The notes beneath the pieces are model-generated. The model saw nothing but the letters and a program-made list of their open reading frames with translations, had not been told where the DNA came from and searched no databases. A stretch of DNA of 41,795 bases, from assembly GCA_903896675.1 (NCBI GenBank), contig CAITYU010000380.1, positions 1-41,795 on the forward strand. Direction: 5' to 3'. The stretch comes from an uncultured Planctomycetaceae bacterium (GTDB lineage Bacteria; Planctomycetota; Planctomycetia; Planctomycetales; Planctomycetaceae). Made by a program: the position numbers and the translations under genes. Positions 9,479 through 18,373 of the stretch are shown here, one piece after another (position 1 is the first letter of the stretch; each line of letters opens with the position of its first letter).

Positions 9479-10741
9479 ATGAGTATTCTGGAAGGCATTG
9501 AATTTCGTGGGTGGACATCGAGGGACGGGGTCGTGGCGATGGATTGTCCAGCGCACTGGACTGTCAGCGAGCGTGCTCCGCAGGGGAATGACGTTCGTTT
9601 CTCATCACCACCGGACGATGGTGTCTGGCTGGAACTTGTGTGCATGCCGTTTACGGTTCCGTCGTCTCTGTATGCCGGCGAGTCTGATGTGCTGGCACTG
9701 CTGGATGGGACGCTGCATTACGAACCGGGAACTCAGTCGCTGGGACGCAGCTCAGCGTTTGCGTATCTCGCCTGTGCGGCGCGTAACACCGTGGGTCATC
9801 TGTCATGGGCCACGATGCACATGGACAGGGTGGTCTTCTTTCAGACGGGCGGTTCTGCTCAGCGGGCTCAGTACTTTCTGCCGGTAATTGAGCGCATGCT
9901 GCAGTCATTTCGCTTGAATCTGTCAGAGAGCTCAGAAGTGGCGATGCTGCTGGGTGAAGTGCTGAAGGAACTGGCTGCTGCGGCGCCGCATTCGAATCCG
10001 AAGTTCGCCGGCGATCACCTTGACGTGGGTTCGCTGCAGGTCCGTGTTGACAATCTGGCATTGTCGATTCGCCGGTCGCCGCAACAACGGACTCGACTGA
10101 TCCGCGAATTTGTGCAGACGACGGTGTCCACGCTCAATTCCACGGCCGGGCTGGGTGAGGAGCAGTGGCGGATTGTGCGAAACTCGATTTTTCCCATGGT
10201 GCGACCGGAAAGTATTCTGCATCAGTCGAAGCCGCAGGATGTCGATCAGTTGTCGGCTGCGGACAAAGTGCGGCTGCAGATGATGTCCACGCCGTGGCTG
10301 GCAGGTCTGGTAATCTGTTATGCCATTGACAGTGATCGGACACTGCGATTTGTGCAGAACCATGATCTGGAACGCTGGGGACTGGATGCGGATGTGGTGA
10401 AACGGCAGGCGATGCGCAATCTGTCGAAGGTGCGCGGGCCGACTTTCAGTTCGATGTGCATTAAGAACGGGCAGTTTCAGGTGGCTGAGGTGACAGACAA
10501 TGATCTGCCGGCACGTTCCTGCTGGATTCTGCATCCGGATCTGCACAAGTCACTGGAGCGTATTTTCCGGGGGCCGTCGTGGATTGCGGTACCGGGGCGT
10601 GATGCGCTGATGGCCTTCAGTGCGAATCCCGACATGCGGGTCGGCCTGCAGCAGCGTCTGACTGAAGATTACCGTACCAGCAGCCACAGCATTTCGGATC
10701 GATTGTTTGAAGTGCGGTCGGACGGTGTCGTGCTGGCATAG
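9479..10741 (+). CDS. DUF1444-like cytoplasmic protein with an N-terminal PsbP/DcrB-like domain
   Basis: 420 residues, no signal peptide. The ATG at 9479 has AGGAG at 9466-9470, 8 bases upstream, and is preferred to an in-frame ATG at 9311. Residues 1-150 (GWTSRDGVVAMDCPAHWTV...) resemble small alpha/beta domains of the PsbP/DcrB/DUF1795 kind. From about 190 on, the pattern of RLIREFV..., FPMVRP, a conserved DRTLRFV and a C-terminal DALMAFS resembles DUF1444 (the YtpQ group). Both assignments are by eye. No enzymatic motif was seen. It is followed 27 bases later by the DUF1801-like gene and may be cotranscribed. Confidence 0.6.
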   Translation: MSILEGIEFRGWTSRDGVVAMDCPAHWTVSERAPQGNDVRFSSPPDDGVWLELVCMPFTVPSSLYAGESDVLALLDGTLHYEPGTQSLGRSSAFAYLACAARNTVGHLSWATMHMDRVVFFQTGGSAQRAQYFLPVIERMLQSFRLNLSESSEVAMLLGEVLKELAAAAPHSNPKFAGDHLDVGSLQVRVDNLALSIRRSPQQRTRLIREFVQTTVSTLNSTAGLGEEQWRIVRNSIFPMVRPESILHQSKPQDVDQLSAADKVRLQMMSTPWLAGLVICYAIDSDRTLRFVQNHDLERWGLDADVVKRQAMRNLSKVRGPTFSSMCIKNGQFQVAEVTDNDLPARSCWILHPDLHKSLERIFRGPSWIAVPGRDALMAFSANPDMRVGLQQRLTEDYRTSSHSISDRLFEVRSDGVVLA

Positions 10742-10768
10742 GGTGTCAGATTCCGTGGGGGGGGGCCG

Positions 10769-11203
10769 ATGGCGAAGAGACGTGCAGTGCAGGCGGATCA
10801 GCCACGGTTGCTGGCGGGAGGAAACCCGCAGGTGGCAAAAGGGGACGGCGATGCTGTAGTGCAGCAGTGGATTGCTGCGCTGCCTGGCTGGAAGCAGGAT
10901 GTGGGGCGACGACTGGATGCAATGATCGTCGCCGCGGTGCCTGATGTCTGCAAAGCCGTACGCTGGAATACTCCTTTTTACGGGCTTGCGGGCAACGGCT
11001 GGTTTATGGGCTTTCACTGCCTGACAAAATACATCAAGGTCGCGATTTTTCAGGGCGCTGCGCTCAATCCGGTACCTCCTGTGTCATCGAAACAGCCCAG
11101 CGTGCGTTATGTGCATCTGACCGAGGCTGAGGCGATAGACTGGCAGCAGCTTGGTGACTGGGCATTGCAGGCCAGCAGATTGCCGGGTGAGCGGTTGTTC
11201 TGA
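10769..11203 (+). CDS. DUF1801 (YdhG-like) domain protein
   Basis: 144 residues. The core (LDAMIVAAVPDVCKAVRWNTPFYG, then KYIKVAIFQGAAL and a C-terminal VRYVHL) matches the DUF1801/YdhG fold: a helix ending in a K-W-N-x-P-x-Y box followed by a sheet edge with F-x-x-GA-L. The start ATG follows a run of nine G (10757-10765), which probably serves as the ribosome binding site. The basic N-terminal tail is unlike typical short family members. No reaction is known for the family. It is convergent with the surface protein gene at 11259. Confidence 0.75.
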   Translation: MAKRRAVQADQPRLLAGGNPQVAKGDGDAVVQQWIAALPGWKQDVGRRLDAMIVAAVPDVCKAVRWNTPFYGLAGNGWFMGFHCLTKYIKVAIFQGAALNPVPPVSSKQPSVRYVHLTEAEAIDWQQLGDWALQASRLPGERLF

Positions 11204-11216
11204 GCAGGCTGATGTC

Positions 11217-11239
11217 TCCCGGAATGCTCAGTGCCGGGA
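11217..11239. terminator. Weak hairpin between convergent genes
   Basis: TCCCGG (11217-11222) pairs with CCGGGA (11234-11239) across an 11-base loop in the 55-base gap between two convergent genes. The stem is short and followed by only three T on the plus strand, so a bidirectional terminator is a guess from position. Confidence 0.2.
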
Positions 11240-11258
11240 ATTTCGGAACAGAGCCGAT

Positions 11259-13253
11259 TCAGCCCAGTGCGACCCCGACGATGCGACGGCGCTGCAGTGG
11301 CGTGGCGGCAGAGTCCAGCATGCCAATGGATGTGCTGGACCACCAGCCAACCATCGATGTGTTCTCGGACAGCAGGCTGGGTGCAGCCAGGATCAGACTG
11401 CGGGTCCCGCTGTTCACTCGGCTGCTCATCATCGTCTCCGGATTCCCTGTGGAACCTGCGGTCATGACCCGCGCCGCTCCGTTGCGGAATGTCATTGCCA
11501 CGACCGCTTCCGTGACCCCATCCCCGTTCAGGTCCGCCGTTGACAGCGTCATGCTGGTCAGTGTGCCGTTCTGTCGCTGCAATGTTCGCGCATCCCGGTC
11601 ACTGATCAGTGTTCTTCGTGTGATCTGCTGCGGAGTACTGCTGTCGACGTCCATCATCGCCATGGCTACTCCGCCGCCCGCCGTGCGACCCACAACCACA
11701 ATCTCGTCCGAGTCCTCATTGACGGCGATCTGTGGCGTGCCGGTCATGCCCCGCATTGTCATGGACATTTCCGTTGACCCGCTGCTGCTGTCCACCGCGC
11801 GCAACTCGATGCCTCGCGGAGTACTGGCGGCCACGACCATCTCGGCGATTCCGTCATCGTCAAGGTCGCCAATGCTGAGGTCCATGGGACCAGAGAACCT
11901 GCTGCCATAAGGACGCATGATGGTATCGGTGAGCATGCCGCCCCACGCATTGAAAGATCGCATCCGCCGCTCACCACCGGTCTGCAGAACGACAATTTCC
12001 ATGAAGCCGTCGTTGTTGAGGTCCGCGACTTCCACGATTGAATCCGCTGCCGCTCGTGAAAACACTTCAAACTGCGAAATCAACCCCATCGTCTCGGCGT
12101 TGATCACCTCCACGCTGGTCGTGGTGGTGGTTGTGCTCAGGACTGCCAGGATCGGCGGCATCACGTTGACTTCGACTCGGCCCTGAGCTTCCACTCCCTC
12201 GGCGTTTCGCACCGTGTAAGTGATAACGTCAGTTCCCATGAACCCGGTGGGCGGCTGGTAGACCAACTGCTGTGTGACCGGATCGATGGTGAGGGTGGAC
12301 TGCGAGTGTCCGCCGAGCTGGCTGTCCACAAGCTCCATGGAATCGTCCGGTACTCCCGATTGGTCGTTGGCGAGCACGTCCAGAAATGTTGGCTCAAGAC
12401 TTGTGCGGACTGAGAAGAAATCGTCCACCGCCTGAGGCGCCAACTCGGATTCGGCCACACGCACCGTCACAGAACTGTGATCCGTGCCCACGGTAACTCC
12501 GATACCGGAGTAGAGAAACGAGGTGACGGTCAGCTCGACACCTGCGGGAGCCGAAAAGCCGCGCGCGGGAACGTAGTTGAGGTCTGCCAGAATGGCGTTG
12601 ACCCCCTCGACCGAACCCGTGACCCACGCTGTGCCACCGCTGTAGGCATAGAATTGCGCGTCTGATCGGGATGTGTCGGTGGTGAAGTCTCCGGGGAACT
12701 GCAGCCCTGAAAAACTTCCGGAAAGAAACTGCCATCGCAGCAGCACGCCTGCCGAGGCCGGCAGTTGACCGGTGTAATCGATCTGCACGGCAGGAGTACC
12801 ATCGGGTGCCAGCAGCGGCGAGGACACCGCTGCTGCAGCAGGAACTTCCGGGACCGTCTGCACCTGCCACGTGTAAGGTGCTGTTTCCTGATCGAAGTGC
12901 ACAAACACTGCAGCCGTTGCCGTCTGGCCATCAGCATCCGTCACGACGTAACTGAAACTGCCCCGCCCGCGGAACTGCGGACCTGGAGTGAATCTGACAG
13001 TTCCCATGCCGTTGGTGCCTGCATCCGGCAGCAGTTCAGTTGTCCCAAAACCGTGGTTCTGCAGTTCAGTCACACGCATACCGATGCCGGTGTCGTTCTC
13101 CAGAACGTCCATCGTTATGGTGGGAAAGCTGGAGGCGTTGGCTGGCAAAGTGGACTGAACTGTATCGGTCATCAGTGACAGTGCTGACAGCACTTCGCGG
13201 GATTCCAGTTGTTCGGCTGCTGTATAACGGCGGTGACGGTTTCGACGGGGCAT
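11259..13253 (-). CDS. Large secreted surface protein: LEPR-type N-terminus, Ig/cadherin-like and FG-GAP repeats
   Basis: 664 residues. It starts MPRRNRHRRYTAAEQLESREVLSA, a variant of the planctomycete LEPRxLL N-terminal signature in which a basic region precedes LE-x-R-x-x-LSA. Residues 40-130 and 270-370 have tandem-adhesin features (DVLENDTG, DVLANDQSG, GTDVITYTVRNAEG; a GSFSYVVTDADG strand). After a Thr-rich linker, three Ca-binding-loop repeats occur, DLNNDGFMEIVVL, DLDDDGIAEMVVA and DLNGDGVTEAVVA, typical of FG-GAP/VCBS beta-propellers. It is likely an exported adhesion or surface-layer protein; the ligand is unknown. Single gene, divergent from the sulfatase at 13490 across a 236-base shared upstream region. 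Confidence 0.82.
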   Translation of the reverse strand: MPRRNRHRRYTAAEQLESREVLSALSLMTDTVQSTLPANASSFPTITMDVLENDTGIGMRVTELQNHGFGTTELLPDAGTNGMGTVRFTPGPQFRGRGSFSYVVTDADGQTATAAVFVHFDQETAPYTWQVQTVPEVPAAAAVSSPLLAPDGTPAVQIDYTGQLPASAGVLLRWQFLSGSFSGLQFPGDFTTDTSRSDAQFYAYSGGTAWVTGSVEGVNAILADLNYVPARGFSAPAGVELTVTSFLYSGIGVTVGTDHSSVTVRVAESELAPQAVDDFFSVRTSLEPTFLDVLANDQSGVPDDSMELVDSQLGGHSQSTLTIDPVTQQLVYQPPTGFMGTDVITYTVRNAEGVEAQGRVEVNVMPPILAVLSTTTTTTSVEVINAETMGLISQFEVFSRAAADSIVEVADLNNDGFMEIVVLQTGGERRMRSFNAWGGMLTDTIMRPYGSRFSGPMDLSIGDLDDDGIAEMVVAASTPRGIELRAVDSSSGSTEMSMTMRGMTGTPQIAVNEDSDEIVVVGRTAGGGVAMAMMDVDSSTPQQITRRTLISDRDARTLQRQNGTLTSMTLSTADLNGDGVTEAVVAMTFRNGAARVMTAGSTGNPETMMSSRVNSGTRSLILAAPSLLSENTSMVGWWSSTSIGMLDSAATPLQRRRIVGVALG

Positions 13254-13489
13254 CTGCAGTTCTCCGCACTGGTGGAAGATCGCTGTCCTGGTCTGAACTA
13301 GACAAAACGTGGGCTGTGGCCAATGGAAATCCGTGCGGTTCGGGCATATTTGAGGGAGTTTTCTCTTTTGCTTCGGGGCGACTCGTGTGAGACTTCGGAA
13401 ATACCGCCGGATGCATCCGTTTTATGGATGTTTTGTCAACGGCGCCCTGTGTGCAGATCAGGGGACTTACTGAGATTGGGTCAACATCG

Positions 13490-14803
13490 ATGCGAAGTTT
13501 GTCTGCGGTGTTCTGGCTGTTGCTGACCGGGTCTGCTGTGGTGTGGGGCGGATCTCCCGATCGTCCCCCGAACCTCATCTTCATCCTGGCTGATGATCTG
13601 GGTGTGGGGAACGTGGGCTGCTACGGTTCGGACCGTTATCGCACGCCGCAGATTGATCGTCTGGCGCAGTCCGGGCTGCGTTACACCCGGGCCTATACCG
13701 CGCCGCTGTGTGGTCCGTCTCGGGCGCTGATTATGACGGGGCGGTATGCTTTTCGAACCGGTGCGACAAATCAGGACAGGGTGGGACAGTTGAAGCCTGC
13801 GGCGGAAACGATGCTGTCAGTGTATCTGCGGCAGGCAGGATATCGTACCGGGGCATTTGGGAAGTGGAGTCAGTTTCCGTTGCAGCCGTCAGACTGGGGA
13901 TTTGACGAGTACCTGCGGTTCAGCGGCAGTGGAGTGTATCGAAATACGGATGCGAAGGGCGAATCGTATGTGGTGAACGGGGAAAGTCGCCGGCTGACGG
14001 CGGATCAGTACATGCCTGATCTGCTGCATGAGCGGGTGGTGGATTTCATACGTCGCCATCGTGAGCAGCCATTCTTTGTTTATTATTCGCTGTCCAGTGT
14101 GCATGGCGAACTGTTGCCGACACCTGACAGTCCGGCAGTGGAGCCGGATCTGATGGCGGATAATATCAGCTATATGGACAAGCTGATTGGTAAGTTGCTG
14201 TCCGAGCTGGGGCAGCAGAACCTGTTGCAGAGTACCCTGATTGTGTTCATGGGGGATAACGGGACGGGTAAGGGGCAGGCGGACGAGGCGACGATTGGTG
14301 GTCGGAGGCTGGCGGGTCAGAAGGGGACGATGCAGGAGGGGGGCGCGCTGGTTCCTCTGATTGTGAGTTGGCCGGGGGTGATTGCGGGTGGCGGGGTTTC
14401 AGACGGCGTGATGGATTCGACTGATTTTCTGCCAACGTTCTGCGAGCTTGCTGGCGTGACACTGCCGTCGGATCGTGTGATTGACGGACGCAGTCTGGTG
14501 GCTGAGTGGCGTGGCACGCAGGCTCAGCATCGCAAGTGGGCCTTTGTCCAACTGGCTCGCAACTGGTATGTGCGTGAGGCTCAGTGGAAGCTGAATCAGG
14601 CGGGCGAGTTGTTTGATATGGGTGGTGCTCCGTTTGCGGAGTCGTTGGTGCCGCAGTCGGCGGACACACCGGACTCGCGGGAAGCGCGTCAGCGACTACA
14701 GGCGGTTCTGGACGGGCTGAATCCGGCGGGTGGGATACTGGACGACGGTGATGGCAGCGGGCGTCATGCGGGTCGCAAAAAGGAAGGCAACTCCGGGGAT
14801 TGA
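13490..14803 (+). CDS. Secreted sulfatase (arylsulfatase family)
   Basis: 437 residues. A signal peptide (MRSLSAVFWLLLTGSAVVWG) precedes the alkaline-phosphatase-fold core. Metal-binding Asp pair: FILADDLG. The sulfatase signature Cys74-G-P-S-R, then LIMTGRYAFRTG, shows that Cys74 should be converted to formylglycine, so an FGE-type maturase is required elsewhere in the genome. Later motifs include MGDNGTGKG and the C-terminal LAGQKGTMQEGG. It hydrolyses sulfate esters, probably on an algal or other sulfated polysaccharide; substrate is inference. The ATG at 13490 was chosen over an in-frame ATG at 13424 because it opens the signal peptide. The nearest ribosome binding site is poor. Confidence 0.93.
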   Translation: MRSLSAVFWLLLTGSAVVWGGSPDRPPNLIFILADDLGVGNVGCYGSDRYRTPQIDRLAQSGLRYTRAYTAPLCGPSRALIMTGRYAFRTGATNQDRVGQLKPAAETMLSVYLRQAGYRTGAFGKWSQFPLQPSDWGFDEYLRFSGSGVYRNTDAKGESYVVNGESRRLTADQYMPDLLHERVVDFIRRHREQPFFVYYSLSSVHGELLPTPDSPAVEPDLMADNISYMDKLIGKLLSELGQQNLLQSTLIVFMGDNGTGKGQADEATIGGRRLAGQKGTMQEGGALVPLIVSWPGVIAGGGVSDGVMDSTDFLPTFCELAGVTLPSDRVIDGRSLVAEWRGTQAQHRKWAFVQLARNWYVREAQWKLNQAGELFDMGGAPFAESLVPQSADTPDSREARQRLQAVLDGLNPAGGILDDGDGSGRHAGRKKEGNSGD

Positions 14804-14970
14804 TCCAGAACGATACAGCGTACTGACCACAAAAGTCGCATTGCCTGCTGTTTTCTGCTGAATTTTCAGGAACATTCAGTGGCATTGCTGCGTCCTGAGT
14901 GCTGAGCAGGTGCGGCAATCGGATTGTCTGTGGCTGTCGCTGACCTCGCTGTTTGCTGCGGGAGCTCTTT

Positions 14971-16902
14971 ATGTCTCGTCGATGGCTGCCTGTGTCTATT
15001 GTGTTGCTGCCGCTGGGGCTTTTCGGCTGTGGTGATCAGCCGGATGTGGCCGTGGGCGTGCAGGTTGAGGTGACATCCGTGCAGAATCCGCCGGAGGCTC
15101 AGGCGGGAGCTGATGACGATCGGCTGGAACGGAAATCGGCAGCCTTCGATCCCGCGCTGGTGGATCCGCGTCCGTTTGGATTCTGGTCCATCAATCAAAG
15201 TGAGGCGATTCTGGGTCTGCACGTGCCAGCGACGGATCCGCGGGTGATGGAGCTGCAGTCGCTTTATCCAAGCCATCAGGCGGCCGCAAATTCTGTGGTG
15301 TCGGGGGTCTGGCTTCCCAGTGTCAATCAGATTGATGGTCAGGCGAAGCAGTTTGATGACGGTCTGCTTGCGGCGGTGGATCTGGCGTTGCTGCAGCGTT
15401 CGGGGTTGCCCGTTGTTGGCCATTTGCCGCTGCTGCAGAGAATGCTGGATCGGGCTGAAGCGGGGTCAGCAGCCGTGCCGTTCCTGTCAGCCGCGATGAC
15501 GCTGGGTGGCGTCAGCAATGAATTTTCTGACAGCACGGAAACTCGCGAGTGGATCCGAAAGTTTGAATCCGATGAAACTGTTTCGCAGCCGATTGGTGTT
15601 TACACGTGGAGCCAGGATCTGCGGCGATGCTGGGCCTGCCTGCGATTTCTGCAGCAACCGCTGGATCTGTCGGTTCCTCGGCACCGTGAGACGGTCGAGT
15701 CGATTTGTGGGTTGCTTTCCGCAGATGACGGGCTGCGGGTTGACTATTCACGCAGTCTGTTGCTGCAGCAGCAGCTCTGCAGCGGGCAGGCCCGACTGTC
15801 CATAGAGCAGGTGATTGGTGCGGATCTGTCGTCTGAGGCTGCTCTGGCGGATCTGCAGCGCAGAGAGTCGGTCCATACGACTGGTGTGTCGTTTTTCCCG
15901 CCAAGTCGTTCACGTGAATCGGAATTGTGCAGTCGCTTGTTTCCCAACGGAGTCCCGGGAGATGCGAATCTGATGCAAATGCTGATCAGTTCGATTCGCA
16001 GCAGTCCGATGGAATCCGGTTCCGCACGACTGCCGGGCTGGTTGGATCATCAGGTGACTGCGTTGCAATATCTGCTGCTGCCTGAGACAGCACATGAGTT
16101 CAACAAGCTGCTGCTGTCCGGAACCTACCGCAGGCGCATGCAGGAGGCTTTCACGGCACTGTTGACAAAGCGGCGGGAGACGCATGTGCGTCAGTTGGAT
16201 GTGGCTCGCCTCGACAGTGCACCGTCGGGGAAGGAGCAGCGTTTTCGACCGCGGCTGCGTCTGGAACCCTGTCTGTCGTGGTATCTGCAGACTGCTCGCG
16301 GCTACCGGTTGCTGCATCAGACTTTGCGGGAAGGACTGGGTGCGGATGTCCTCGGTGAGCTGCACAGGTTGACTCCGACCGGCCCGGTTTCCGAGTCACT
16401 GGCTGTGGAACTGGGTGTGCAGGAGCGACTGTATTATGGGCTGTATCTGCTGTCGTGTGAAGACATCGGTTTGCGCCCGCAGATTCCGGCTGGGGAAGTG
16501 CCGGACGCTGCTGACTGTCAGCAACTGGCAGCAGCGTGGCTGGTGTCGTTGTGCGGCGAACAACGCTCGACAGAGGATGCTCGGTTTGCCGTGCCGATTT
16601 TTATTGACCGGGTGACGGGGAGCATGCGGTTGTGGGCCGTTGTGGGGGTGCGTCTGGCGACCCTGCAGGCGCGTTTCGAGACTGCTCCCAGTATTCGCCC
16701 TGTGAACAGCAGTGACACCTGGCAGAAAGTACCACCCTCACAGTTGGAGCCGGCTGACTGGACGATCGCTGTGGATGACTTTCTGGAGGTGGAAGTGCCG
16801 ACTCTGGTGCCGCCCACGCGTGAGCAGTTTCGTCGCCTGTGTGATCAGTATCGGACGAAGGCTGAAATCCGGAAGGCCCTGCAGAATGGAAACTGGCAGT
16901 AG
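14971..16902 (+). CDS. Lipoprotein of unknown function
   Basis: 643 residues. ATG at 14971 with GGGAG at 14960-14964. The N-terminus MSRRWLPVSIVLLPLGLFGC is a lipoprotein signal with an L-F-G-Cys lipobox. The mature protein is rich in Leu, Gln and Arg and looks alpha-helical throughout (for example LLAAVDLALLQRSGLPVVGH and VTALQYLLLPETAHEF); no catalytic motif, repeat or further membrane segment was seen. I do not recognise the family. It sits between a sulfatase and a Tat-exported isomerase-like protein on the same strand, 110 bases before the latter. Confidence 0.8.
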   Translation: MSRRWLPVSIVLLPLGLFGCGDQPDVAVGVQVEVTSVQNPPEAQAGADDDRLERKSAAFDPALVDPRPFGFWSINQSEAILGLHVPATDPRVMELQSLYPSHQAAANSVVSGVWLPSVNQIDGQAKQFDDGLLAAVDLALLQRSGLPVVGHLPLLQRMLDRAEAGSAAVPFLSAAMTLGGVSNEFSDSTETREWIRKFESDETVSQPIGVYTWSQDLRRCWACLRFLQQPLDLSVPRHRETVESICGLLSADDGLRVDYSRSLLLQQQLCSGQARLSIEQVIGADLSSEAALADLQRRESVHTTGVSFFPPSRSRESELCSRLFPNGVPGDANLMQMLISSIRSSPMESGSARLPGWLDHQVTALQYLLLPETAHEFNKLLLSGTYRRRMQEAFTALLTKRRETHVRQLDVARLDSAPSGKEQRFRPRLRLEPCLSWYLQTARGYRLLHQTLREGLGADVLGELHRLTPTGPVSESLAVELGVQERLYYGLYLLSCEDIGLRPQIPAGEVPDAADCQQLAAAWLVSLCGEQRSTEDARFAVPIFIDRVTGSMRLWAVVGVRLATLQARFETAPSIRPVNSSDTWQKVPPSQLEPADWTIAVDDFLEVEVPTLVPPTREQFRRLCDQYRTKAEIRKALQNGNWQ

Positions 16903-17011
16903 AAACCCGCTGAAAACCGGAGGGGGGATGTTTGTGCGAACCCGCGACGATACGTACACTGGCTGTCGCGGTGGTTCGACCGCGTCTTCCCACAATTTAC
17001 CGGAGTCTTTC

Positions 17012-17857
17012 ATGTCGCAGTCTTCTCGCCGCAGTTTTCTGCGGATCTCGACCTTTGCCGCTGCTGCTGTTGCCTGTGGTGGTGTTTCGCGTTCTGTGCT
17101 CGCTGCTGAGAAAGCGGCTCCGAAACTGGGAATCCAGTTGTATTCGCTGCGCGGGTATTCTCGCGACGCGGCTTTGAAACATGCCCAGGAGCTGGGTTTT
17201 GAATCAGTCGAGTTTTACAGCGGAATGCTTGGCTTGAATGCTCCGGATGCCGAGATCGCTGCTGTCCGCAAGCAGGTGGCAGACATGGGCATGACGATTT
17301 CTGCTCATGGTGTCAATCGTCTGACGAAGGACGCGGCAGAGAATCGGAAGGTCTTTGAATTTGCGAAGAAGCTGGGGATTCCATGCATCACGGCGGATCC
17401 GGATTTCGATGCTTTCGACAATCTGGACGAGCTGGTGAAGGAATTTGATATTCGCGTTGCGATTCACAACCACGGTCCGACTCATCGTTACAACAAGGCG
17501 ATTGACGTTCTGCGGGTGATTGAGAAACGTGATGTGCGAATTGGTGCGTGTGCCGACCTCGGGCATTACATTCGGTCGGGGCAGAGTGGTCCGGAGGTGA
17601 TTCGGATTCTGCAGGGACGGCTGTACGGCATTCACCTGAAGGATTTCGCCGAAATGAAGGATCGCACGAGGGGCGTGATTCTGGGCAAGGGCCATCTGAA
17701 CGTTGAAGCAGTGTTCACCGAACTGCAGCAGGTGCAGTTCCCGGCCAACGGCGCGTTGTCTCTGGAGTACGAAGAGAACGAGAAGAATCCGATTGCCGAC
17801 ATTCGTGAATGCTATGCCGTGGCGAAGCCGGCGATGAAGATTTTTGCTGCCAACTGA
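17012..17857 (+). CDS. Tat-exported sugar phosphate isomerase/epimerase-like TIM barrel
   Basis: 281 residues. The start S-SRRSFLRISTFAAAAVA is a twin-arginine signal (SRRxFL), so the folded protein is exported. The rest is an AP-endonuclease-2-type TIM barrel: KLGIQLYSLRGYS, GFESVEFYSG, ISAHG, IHNHGP, DLGHYIRSG, GIHLKDF and LEYEEN supply the His, Asp and Glu residues that usually bind a divalent metal and the sugar. ATG at 17012 has CGGAG 7 bases upstream; longer in-frame extensions lack a signal. Such secreted xylose-isomerase-like proteins are frequent in planctomycetes; the substrate is unknown. Transcription ends at the hairpin at 17885. Confidence 0.9.
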   Translation: MSQSSRRSFLRISTFAAAAVACGGVSRSVLAAEKAAPKLGIQLYSLRGYSRDAALKHAQELGFESVEFYSGMLGLNAPDAEIAAVRKQVADMGMTISAHGVNRLTKDAAENRKVFEFAKKLGIPCITADPDFDAFDNLDELVKEFDIRVAIHNHGPTHRYNKAIDVLRVIEKRDVRIGACADLGHYIRSGQSGPEVIRILQGRLYGIHLKDFAEMKDRTRGVILGKGHLNVEAVFTELQQVQFPANGALSLEYEENEKNPIADIRECYAVAKPAMKIFAAN

Positions 17858-17884
17858 ACTGGCGAACTGCGTGGTGACTTGTCT

Positions 17885-17919
17885 GCACGGGCTCTGGAGT
17901 CTGTCTCCGGGGCCCGTGC
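17885..17919. terminator. Strong intrinsic-type hairpin
   Basis: GCACGGGCTCTGGAG (17885-17899) pairs with CTCCGGGGCCCGTGC (17905-17919): 15 base pairs, two of them G-U in the plus-strand transcript, around the five-base loop TCTGT. It lies 27 bases after the isomerase stop and directly at the 3' end of the opposing DUF2805 gene, so it can serve both. The T-tract on the plus side is short (TGTCTT). Confidence 0.75.
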
Positions 17920-17923
17920 TGTC

Positions 17924-18202
17924 TTAATCGCCCCGCTGACTGGGTGCACGGAATCGCCCAAACTCAAAACCTCGCAACTGGTCGTGTTTGGTGTGCCGTC
18001 CGGCCGTGCGTTTTCTCCAGCGAACGAACGCGGCGCGATGCAGCAGTCGACGCATCAATGCGATGACCTGACCGTTTGACAGTCCAAACTGCCGTTCGAT
18101 GGCATCAAACGACGTGCGATCTTCCCATGCCATCCGCACGATCCGATCGTGGTCGGCGGGGGAGAGTTCAGGCTGAGTGGTGTATTTTTCGCGACGTGCC
18201 AT
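17924..18202 (-). CDS. DUF2805 / TIGR03643 family small protein
   Basis: 92 residues. The core DRIVRMAWEDRTSFDAIERQFGLSNGQVIALMRR, ending FVRWRKRTAGRHTKH, matches the TIGR03643 (DUF2805) family almost position by position. The central part reads as a helix-turn-helix, so nucleic-acid binding is plausible, but no function is established for the family. The C-terminal 15 residues after TKH are extra. The start ATG is preceded by only a weak GGA. It is divergent from the caspase-like gene and ends against the strong hairpin at 17885. Confidence 0.88.
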   Translation of the reverse strand: MARREKYTTQPELSPADHDRIVRMAWEDRTSFDAIERQFGLSNGQVIALMRRLLHRAAFVRWRKRTAGRHTKHDQLRGFEFGRFRAPSQRGD

Positions 18203-18373
18203 GAGAGGTTCCGGGCTTTGGCAGCCTGATTGAAGTCACCGGCGACGTTGTAGTGCTGCAGTTTCGGAAGTCAATGCCCGGTACTTCGGCGTTGAATGGC
18301 TTGTCAAACACAGGTTGCTGGTTAGGATCCTGGAAAACATCCCGGCCGGCATCACTGACCTGTGAGACAACAT

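Noticed and set aside
10757-10765. Run of nine G as a possible slippage or phase-variation tract
   Set aside because: It is outside coding sequence, just before the DUF1801 start, and works simply as a ribosome binding site; no evidence for switching.
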